From contig JAZQTM010000073.1 of the NCBI GenBank assembly GCA_045630765.1, forward strand, positions 1 to 11,345: a DNA stretch of 11,345 bases, given 5' to 3'. The position numbers and the translations under genes were made by a program. Numbering within the stretch: the first letter of the stretch is position 1; each line of letters begins with the position of its first letter. The notes beneath the pieces were generated by a model that saw nothing but the letters and a program-made list of their open reading frames with translations, was not told where the DNA came from and searched no databases. The DNA comes from RGIG3009 sp045630765 (GTDB taxonomy: Bacteria > Bacillota > Clostridia > Oscillospirales > Acutalibacteraceae). Shown one piece after another: positions 6,099-11,345 of the stretch.

Positions 6099-6968
6099 AT
6101 GTTAGTTTCTATGAGAGAAATGCTTGAGGATGCCAGAATAAACCATTATGCTATCCCGGCATTTGATATCAGCAATTATGATATGATGCGTTCCGTGCTT
6201 GAGGCTTGTGAGGAAGAGCGCTCTCCTGCTCTTTTAATGGGACTTGGCGTTGACCTTACAGGAAAAGGTTTATCCCTTCTTACCTCTATGGTAAAGGCTG
6301 CTTCAGAGCATTTCAGCGTCCCTGTATGTTTTCATATGGACCATGCGACTGATTTTGAATTGATTAAAGCAGGTATTGATGCAGGCTTTAGTTCAGTTAT
6401 GTTTGATGGATCGGTTTTACCGTTTGAAGAAAACGCTAAGAAAACTGCTGAAATTACAAAATATGCTCACGCCAAAGGCATAACTGTTGAGGCGGAGTTA
6501 GGTCACGTTGGCAATGCCAGTGTTGGCAGCATTAGTGAAACCGGGACCGATGATGACCCGGGTGAAACATTAACAGTACCTGAAGAGGTAGCAAAATTTA
6601 TTGAAATAACCGATGTGGACGCTCTTGCAGTTGCTATCGGCACATCTCACGGTGTTTACAAAAAGACGCCTGAACTAAGAATTGATAGACTTGATGAGAT
6701 CACCGCCGTTTGCAATCGCCCTTTGGTCCTTCACGGCGGAAGCGGCACACCCGATTGCCAGATGCAAAACGCGATACAGCATGGCATAACTAAAATCAAT
6801 ATCTATTCTGATGTTGTCGGTGCTCTCAACAAAGGACTTAAAGACAAGCTCAATACCATCGAAAACCCCTCCACGTGGCCCTTTATTGTGTTCGAGGATG
6901 CCCGAGCGATGATGAAAGAGGTTGTCAAAGATAAATTAAGAAAATTTGGCAGCGCCGGTCGGCTATAA
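6099..6968 (+). CDS. Class II (zinc-dependent) ketose-bisphosphate aldolase family protein
   Basis: 289 aa, the normal length of the FbaA/GatY/KbaY/YdjI family, whose members cleave phosphorylated ketoses to dihydroxyacetone phosphate and an aldehyde in the cytosol. The catalytic set is visible: HMDH with the proton-transfer aspartate D81 and zinc ligand H82, VEAELGHVG (E131, E133), zinc ligand H184 in AIGTSHG, and zinc ligand H212 in LVLHGGSG with the phosphate-binding glycines. The usual IN(I)xTD phosphate loop reads INIYSDV (234-239 region), so the family position is conserved but not identical. The ATG has AAGGAG 8 nt upstream. It is first in an operon with a SorE-type dehydrogenase 14 nt downstream, under a SorC-type regulator, which points to catabolism of an unusual ketose or sugar-acid phosphate rather than glycolysis. 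Exact substrate (tagatose-, fructose- or a longer ketose phosphate) cannot be told from sequence. Confidence 0.94.
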   Translation: MLVSMREMLEDARINHYAIPAFDISNYDMMRSVLEACEEERSPALLMGLGVDLTGKGLSLLTSMVKAASEHFSVPVCFHMDHATDFELIKAGIDAGFSSVMFDGSVLPFEENAKKTAEITKYAHAKGITVEAELGHVGNASVGSISETGTDDDPGETLTVPEEVAKFIEITDVDALAVAIGTSHGVYKKTPELRIDRLDEITAVCNRPLVLHGGSGTPDCQMQNAIQHGITKINIYSDVVGALNKGLKDKLNTIENPSTWPFIVFEDARAMMKEVVKDKLRKFGSAGRL

Positions 6969-6982
6969 TAGGAGGAAAAGTA

Positions 6983-8221
6983 ATGAAAACAAAAGCAGTA
7001 CGTCTTTACGGCGAACGCGATCTGAGGTTAGAAGAATTTGAACTCCCCCCACTGAAAAATGGGGAGTTATTGGTCAAGGTCATATCCGACAGCGTGTGTA
7101 TGTCCACATACAAAACCGCTATGCAAGGTGCAAAACATTTACGAGTACCGAATAATGTTGCTGAAAATCCTGTCATTATAGGTCACGAATTTTGTGCCGA
7201 GGTGGTGGAAGTCACCGATAAATGGAAAGATCGTTTTAAGGTTGGTGAAAAAGTAGCTATGCCACCGGTATTATCGTATTTGGGTGGTGTAGATACCGTT
7301 GGTTATTCCTTCGGCGAAATCGGCGGTGTTTCGACCTATTCCATTATTTATGACCATATTATTGAAAACGATTACCTTATCAAAGTGGAAAGCGATGCGT
7401 TCTTTAACGGTTCATTGATCGAGCCGGCATCTTGCGTTATTCGCGGATACAAGGCATCGAATCATTTAGATGAAAAACTAATGCCCTTTACAAATATTCG
7501 CGAAAACGGCAAAGTCGCCATCCTTGCCGGTTGTGGACCGATGGGCTTGGTGGCGATCGATATTGCGTTGCACGGTGATATAAAACCGTCCTTGGTAGTG
7601 GTTACGGATCTAAACCAAGAGCGTCTGGACCGCGCACGGCAATTGTTCGACCCTGCCAAGGCGGCAAAAGACGGGATACGTCTCTGCTTCGTCAACACAT
7701 CAGATAAGGACGAACTGCTAAGCCTGACGGACGGCAAAGGGTATGACGACGTATTCGTGTATGCTCCGGTGCCGGCGGTTGTGGAACTCGGAGACGCAAT
7801 TCTTGGCTTTGATGGTTGTCTCAATTTTTTTGCCGGTCCGATGGATAAAAAATTTAGCGCACCATTTAATTTCTATAATGTCCATTATGCACAGCACCAC
7901 GTTGCCGGCACCAGCGGCAGCGTGCCGGAAGATATGCACGACATCGTGCGATTAATCAGTGAGCAGCGTATCAATCCTGCCGTCATGGTTACTCACATCG
8001 GCGGTATAGACGCGGCCATTGATACAACGCTTCGCCTCCCCGAGATTGAAGGCGGTAAAAAACTGATTTACACACACATCCAGTTACCCTTGACGGCCAT
8101 TGCTGATTTTGAAACACTCGGCCAGACCGATGAACGGTTCAAAATCTTGCACGAGCTGGTCACCGCACACAATGGCCTATGGTGTGCCGAAGCAGAACGG
8201 TATTTATTGGAAAATTTCTAA
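6983..8221 (+). CDS. Zinc-dependent sugar-phosphate dehydrogenase, SorE (L-sorbose-1-phosphate reductase)-like
   Basis: 412 aa medium-chain dehydrogenase/reductase whose sequence follows enterobacterial SorE closely from memory: the MxTKAVRLYGxxDLRLE opening, SDSVCMSTYK, IIGHEFC, GYSFxxIGG, EPASCVI, GCLNFFAGPMDKKFSAP, NFYNVHYAQHHVAGTSG and EGGKKLIYT. SorE reduces L-sorbose 1-phosphate to glucitol 6-phosphate with NAD(P)H. Likely catalytic zinc ligands are C39, H68, E69 and E147. The four-cysteine structural zinc lobe of classical alcohol dehydrogenases is absent. The Rossmann motif is GCGPMG (183-188) with an acidic D209 at the end of beta-2, favouring NAD(H). The ATG has AGGAGG 7 nt upstream and is 14 nt from the aldolase stop. 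The next step in the sorbose route, a SorD-type glucitol-6-phosphate dehydrogenase, and the phosphotransferase genes are not in the window, so the true substrate may be another ketose 1-phosphate or sugar alcohol phosphate. The second half is much GC-richer than the aldolase. Confidence 0.87.
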   Translation: MKTKAVRLYGERDLRLEEFELPPLKNGELLVKVISDSVCMSTYKTAMQGAKHLRVPNNVAENPVIIGHEFCAEVVEVTDKWKDRFKVGEKVAMPPVLSYLGGVDTVGYSFGEIGGVSTYSIIYDHIIENDYLIKVESDAFFNGSLIEPASCVIRGYKASNHLDEKLMPFTNIRENGKVAILAGCGPMGLVAIDIALHGDIKPSLVVVTDLNQERLDRARQLFDPAKAAKDGIRLCFVNTSDKDELLSLTDGKGYDDVFVYAPVPAVVELGDAILGFDGCLNFFAGPMDKKFSAPFNFYNVHYAQHHVAGTSGSVPEDMHDIVRLISEQRINPAVMVTHIGGIDAAIDTTLRLPEIEGGKKLIYTHIQLPLTAIADFETLGQTDERFKILHELVTAHNGLWCAEAERYLLENF

Positions 8222-8227
8222 AGAAAA

Positions 8228-8264
8228 CAGCAGCTCGAATGATTTCGGGCTGCTGCTGTTTTTT
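8228..8264 (+). terminator. Strong intrinsic terminator of the aldolase/dehydrogenase operon, probably bidirectional
   Basis: A 12-bp stem, CAGCAGCTCGAA (8228-8239) and TTCGGGCTGCTG (8244-8255), with one G-T pair and a 4-nt loop, followed by CTGTTTTTT. It begins 7 nt after the dehydrogenase stop codon. Read on the minus strand the hairpin is followed by a T-rich run, so it could also stop the convergent TPR gene transcript. Confidence 0.92.
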
Positions 8265-8375
8265 ACGATGCCTCTTTTAGCTTGTTACTCTCAACTACAC
8301 CCTGCGCCGTTTCTAACATATTTTCCGCGAATATAGCGTAGCCTTTGGTGGGATCGTTTACAAAGGCAACAGTAC

Positions 8376-11345
8376 TTATTGAGCAAATGTTTTTGCAAAA
8401 AAGTTAGCGAACATATACTCATTATTAAGGCGTACGCTTTCCTTGAGGTGTCGTTTAGCTCTTTCCTTATTGCCCATATACTCTTCGCAAAGACCGGTTA
8501 AATATAGATATTGTGCTTTTCTGAGTCTTGCAGGTTCGTCAACAAAAGGAATAAAGAAAGGTGTTGTACCAAAATATCCGTTATCACGAGTGTCCTTTAT
8601 TTTGCTCCACTCTCTGAAATACTTAGTAATAAGATGCTGTCCTTTGAGCTCATCACCTAAATGATTAAAGGAAAGTGCTTGGAAATAAGGTAATTCTTTA
8701 AGGTGCATATTGCTGAAATATTCAATTTCCGTAGTTGCGATATATCGGAATATTTCATCTGCTTTTGCTTTTTCTCCAATAATTTCAAGACAAATTGCCT
8801 CATAAAATTTAAGCGGAATAAGCTTGCAGTGATTCCAAATACCTGCACCTAAGGATTGAGGCAACACCTGTCCTTCTTTGAAAAATTCAATTGCTTTTTC
8901 GTAATTTCCGTTTTCAAGTTCAGTTTTACCTTTTACAAGATAAGCAAACATATATTGGTCTGCAATAGCATGCTCGCCGCCCTCACAGGGAACAAAGTTG
9001 TGTGACATAAGGGTTTCAATAGCCTTATCGGGCATAAATGCCTGATTATATGCTTTCGAAAGTTCGGTTAAAACATCATCTCTTGTAACCTTATGTAAGG
9101 TTATTAAATCAATTTTATCTGTGGGTGCAACACCCATTTTATTCATAAGGCAAACTGTTTCATAAAGCAATTCTTCATCATCTGTGCGTTCATTCACAAG
9201 CGATTTCATTATGCATAACGCTTCTTCTGCTCTGCCAAGATGGCTGAAATATGCAACTGCAAGATTTCTTCTTGCAATATAATCATCGCACTGCTCCCAA
9301 AGTTCAGCCGCCTCATTATAATGAAGTTTGTTATACAAAAGACAACCAAGCAACATTTTGGCGGTTTTACTGTTCGTTTTAGAAATTACATCTTCTAAAA
9401 TCATTTGCTCCTCAATACGAACAGGGTAAGCGCGACCGAGCATTGCTGTTTCAGCCTTCTTATACTCTTCACTACCGTCAAGGCCTACCAGGAACTTATA
9501 ATATCCTAAAGTGTAATATGACATTTTCTTTTTGCCCGCATCACAAGAGGCTATTGCACCCTCAAGCAAGGAAATAATATCCTCATATCTACCCATAGCA
9601 GATAAATCGAAAGCGATATCAAGACAGGTCTGCACGGCATCAGAATCCATTATGTCATAGAATTTTTTATCATTTGAAAGATATCTTGCCATATGGTCGA
9701 GATTATCCTTTTTAAGTTGTTCTTTAAGGATGCTGTCCGCCTTTTCTGTCTCACCGATTTCTCTCAAAGCGATAACCAAAGCAGAAATGGCAAGATTATT
9801 CTTTCGACCGTAATCGAGAGCGTTTTCAGCGTGTCGAATAGCTACTTTATAATCCTTGCGTTTAATATCAATAAGTGTAATTCTTGTCATTGCTTTTGCA
9901 ACGCTATCCGCTGCCCAATACGCCTTATAATAGTAATCATAAGCCTTATCGGTTTCACCTTTTGCTTCAAGTATTCTGCCGTATGTATAGTAAACATCGC
10001 CGATTTGCACACGCTCGTTATAAATAGTAATGGCACGGATCGCCCTTTTTATATAATCTTCGGCAGAGTCGAGTGCATACCTTGAAAGCTCATATTTAGC
10101 CATTGCAAGAAGTGACGGAATATGATTGATCTTGCGCTTTAATGCCTCTTTCCAGAAACTATCAGGATTGGTATGAGGGTCACGGTATTGGTCAACGTGA
10201 ACACCGGCAAGATAAAGTTCATCGGGGTCATTCATACCTGCTGCAGACGGCATATCGGTAATAACATCAGGCATAGTAAATTTGTTAAATTTCTTTTCCG
10301 TATACTCGGCAATAGATTTACCATCAGCAATGATTTCGACAGTTACATATTGCGGTAAATCTTTAATTTCAAAATCCAAAGGCTTATTAGGAATGAAATG
10401 GCAAGTTTGTTCAAAGTAAACATTCTCACTATCAAAAATCTTAACAATGGCATTTTTATAAACCTTAGTGGGTTGCAATTTTAAAGAATTATTTTCCTTA
10501 TCCAATCGAAATGCACAGTTAAGGTTTGCAAATGTTGGGGAACCTATTTTTGAAATAGGGTACCAATGCTGAGAAAATTCCTTTGTTTCGTAAGGGGCAA
10601 GCCAGGAAAAATTAGGCTGATTATCCGAATATGAACCTGCCATAAGTTCTGCATACTCTCCGTCGGTATCGGTAAGAGCATTTTCCCAAGATTTAGATAA
10701 TTGACAATAAGCCCAGGTAAACATCTTTTTACCGGGAGAAATATGATGGTCGCCGATATGAACTACTCCGCATTCTTTGCCGTGGTCGTAACCACCAAAG
10801 AAATCATAATCCGAAGCACAGGCAAAATATGAGGTTGCCTGTTTTGTATTCTTATGCCAAGAAATATCGCGGTTGGTATCCATCGGAATACCGTTGAAAA
10901 CTCCATTTCCGGCAATGGGATATGTAGTTCTGGATTTCAAATAATGGAAATTAACATAAGAAACATCTTGCGGGAAGAATATCTGATAACTTTCATTCAC
11001 CGGCACCGCCGCATTCTCCCACCAAAGGAAAGATTTATCGGCAGCGGTTCTGTTATAAAGGCGCATTCTGGTTTCGAAAGAAGTTTCATCAGGTCTTAAA
11101 ATGATGCTAACCATACCCTTCATACGGTCGATCGGGTCATGTTCGGATAAATGACAAGCCGCACTGCCATCTGACATTTCCTCAATAGTAAAATCACAAG
11201 GCATAAAACCGGATGCTCTATGGTGGAAAGGCCAGTTGAATTCAACACCGCCCGAAATCCAAGAGCCAAGCACACCTATAAGCGCAGGTTTTATTACGTG
11301 TTGTTTATAAAAATAATCGTATCCTGTTGTTTTATCGTATGCCGA
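8376..11345 (-). CDS. DUF5107-type domain protein with long C-terminal TPR array (5' end beyond window)
   Basis: The frame is open to the right edge with no stop: 24 codons precede the first in-frame GTG, and they read as typical family sequence (GYDYFYKQHVIKPALIG, then GSWISGGVEFNWP), so the gene starts outside the window and at least 989 aa are present. Residues 1 to about 350 are beta-rich with the DUF5107 hallmarks GVEFNWPFHHR, WWENAAVPVNESYQIFFP, ACASDYDFFGGYDH and a W-rich stretch (SWLAPYETKEFSQHWYPI). A link segment with DPDELYLAGVHVDQYRDPHTNPDSFWKEAL follows, then from about residue 395 to the end come helical hairpins with TPR spacing (for example DSAEDYIKRAIRAITIYN, GETDKAYDYYYKAYWA, NYEKAIEFFKEG). 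No function is established that I can name; the N-terminal fold suggests binding or processing of carbohydrate, which is inference. No transmembrane segment is visible in this part; a signal peptide would lie outside the window. It is AT-rich and convergent with the sugar operon. Confidence 0.88.
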   Translation of the reverse strand, partial: SAYDKTTGYDYFYKQHVIKPALIGVLGSWISGGVEFNWPFHHRASGFMPCDFTIEEMSDGSAACHLSEHDPIDRMKGMVSIILRPDETSFETRMRLYNRTAADKSFLWWENAAVPVNESYQIFFPQDVSYVNFHYLKSRTTYPIAGNGVFNGIPMDTNRDISWHKNTKQATSYFACASDYDFFGGYDHGKECGVVHIGDHHISPGKKMFTWAYCQLSKSWENALTDTDGEYAELMAGSYSDNQPNFSWLAPYETKEFSQHWYPISKIGSPTFANLNCAFRLDKENNSLKLQPTKVYKNAIVKIFDSENVYFEQTCHFIPNKPLDFEIKDLPQYVTVEIIADGKSIAEYTEKKFNKFTMPDVITDMPSAAGMNDPDELYLAGVHVDQYRDPHTNPDSFWKEALKRKINHIPSLLAMAKYELSRYALDSAEDYIKRAIRAITIYNERVQIGDVYYTYGRILEAKGETDKAYDYYYKAYWAADSVAKAMTRITLIDIKRKDYKVAIRHAENALDYGRKNNLAISALVIALREIGETEKADSILKEQLKKDNLDHMARYLSNDKKFYDIMDSDAVQTCLDIAFDLSAMGRYEDIISLLEGAIASCDAGKKKMSYYTLGYYKFLVGLDGSEEYKKAETAMLGRAYPVRIEEQMILEDVISKTNSKTAKMLLGCLLYNKLHYNEAAELWEQCDDYIARRNLAVAYFSHLGRAEEALCIMKSLVNERTDDEELLYETVCLMNKMGVAPTDKIDLITLHKVTRDDVLTELSKAYNQAFMPDKAIETLMSHNFVPCEGGEHAIADQYMFAYLVKGKTELENGNYEKAIEFFKEGQVLPQSLGAGIWNHCKLIPLKFYEAICLEIIGEKAKADEIFRYIATTEIEYFSNMHLKELPYFQALSFNHLGDELKGQHLITKYFREWSKIKDTRDNGYFGTTPFFIPFVDEPARLRKAQYLYLTGLCEEYMGNKERAKRHLKESVRLNNEYMFANFFAKTFAQ

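Noticed and set aside
9693..10085. 130-aa plus-strand open frame opposite the TPR gene
   Set aside because: Composition-driven antisense frame in AT-rich sequence; the minus-strand frame continues uninterrupted with TPR periodicity.
8376..11273. GTG at 11273 as the true start of the DUF5107-TPR gene
   Set aside because: The frame continues upstream to the window edge with family-like residues (YDYFYKQHVIKPALIG), so the start is outside the window.

Overview
The window looks like a low-to-mid GC endospore-forming Bacillota, most likely a Clostridia member of the Oscillospiraceae/Ruminococcaceae type. It carries a full-length spoIVA behind a sigma-E-like promoter, a SpoIVFB-like M50 protease, and the paired TIGR03960/TIGR03936 radical SAM genes that in Clostridia sit near the rodA/mgsA and rne-rplU-rpmA genes. 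Lineage is inferred from gene content and order, not from a marker gene.

Left block (25-4935, all on the minus strand, GC-richer: one hand-counted 60-base sample of spoIVA is 58% GC). Read 5'->3' on the minus strand it holds a sigma-E-type promoter, spoIVA, a 71-aa single-pass membrane protein, a compact M50 protease (SpoIVFB position), a TIGR03960 B12-binding/radical SAM protein and a TIGR03936 (DUF2344) protein. The first three genes are tightly coupled (16-nt gap, then 8-nt overlap). A sigma-A-type promoter inside the 55-nt gap before the radical SAM pair can decouple these housekeeping genes from sporulation. The same gap holds a perfect 10-bp inverted repeat that reaches into the radical SAM ribosome binding site.

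Middle block (4951-8264, AT-richer at first). A minus-strand SorC/DeoR-type sugar-responsive regulator ends at a hairpin terminator just upstream of the spoIVA promoter. It is divergent from a two-gene plus-strand operon: a class II (zinc) ketose-bisphosphate aldolase and a zinc-dependent dehydrogenase of the SorE (L-sorbose-1-phosphate reductase) type. The 126-bp divergent region carries consensus-like sigma-A promoters in both directions, and their -35 boxes lie in two overlapping perfect dyads, a strong candidate operator. The operon ends in a strong bidirectional terminator. No transporter, phosphotransferase or kinase is present, so the substrate must be phosphorylated by products encoded elsewhere.

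Right block (8376-11345, minus strand, AT-rich). A very large open frame runs off the right edge: a DUF5107-type beta-rich N-terminal domain followed by a long TPR array. It converges on the sugar operon. The 1-24 segment holds only AT-rich sequence downstream of the last gene. The 8265-8375 gap has no clear gene, only a possible coding remnant on the minus strand. I see no RNA genes, CRISPR arrays, insertion sequences or phage genes.
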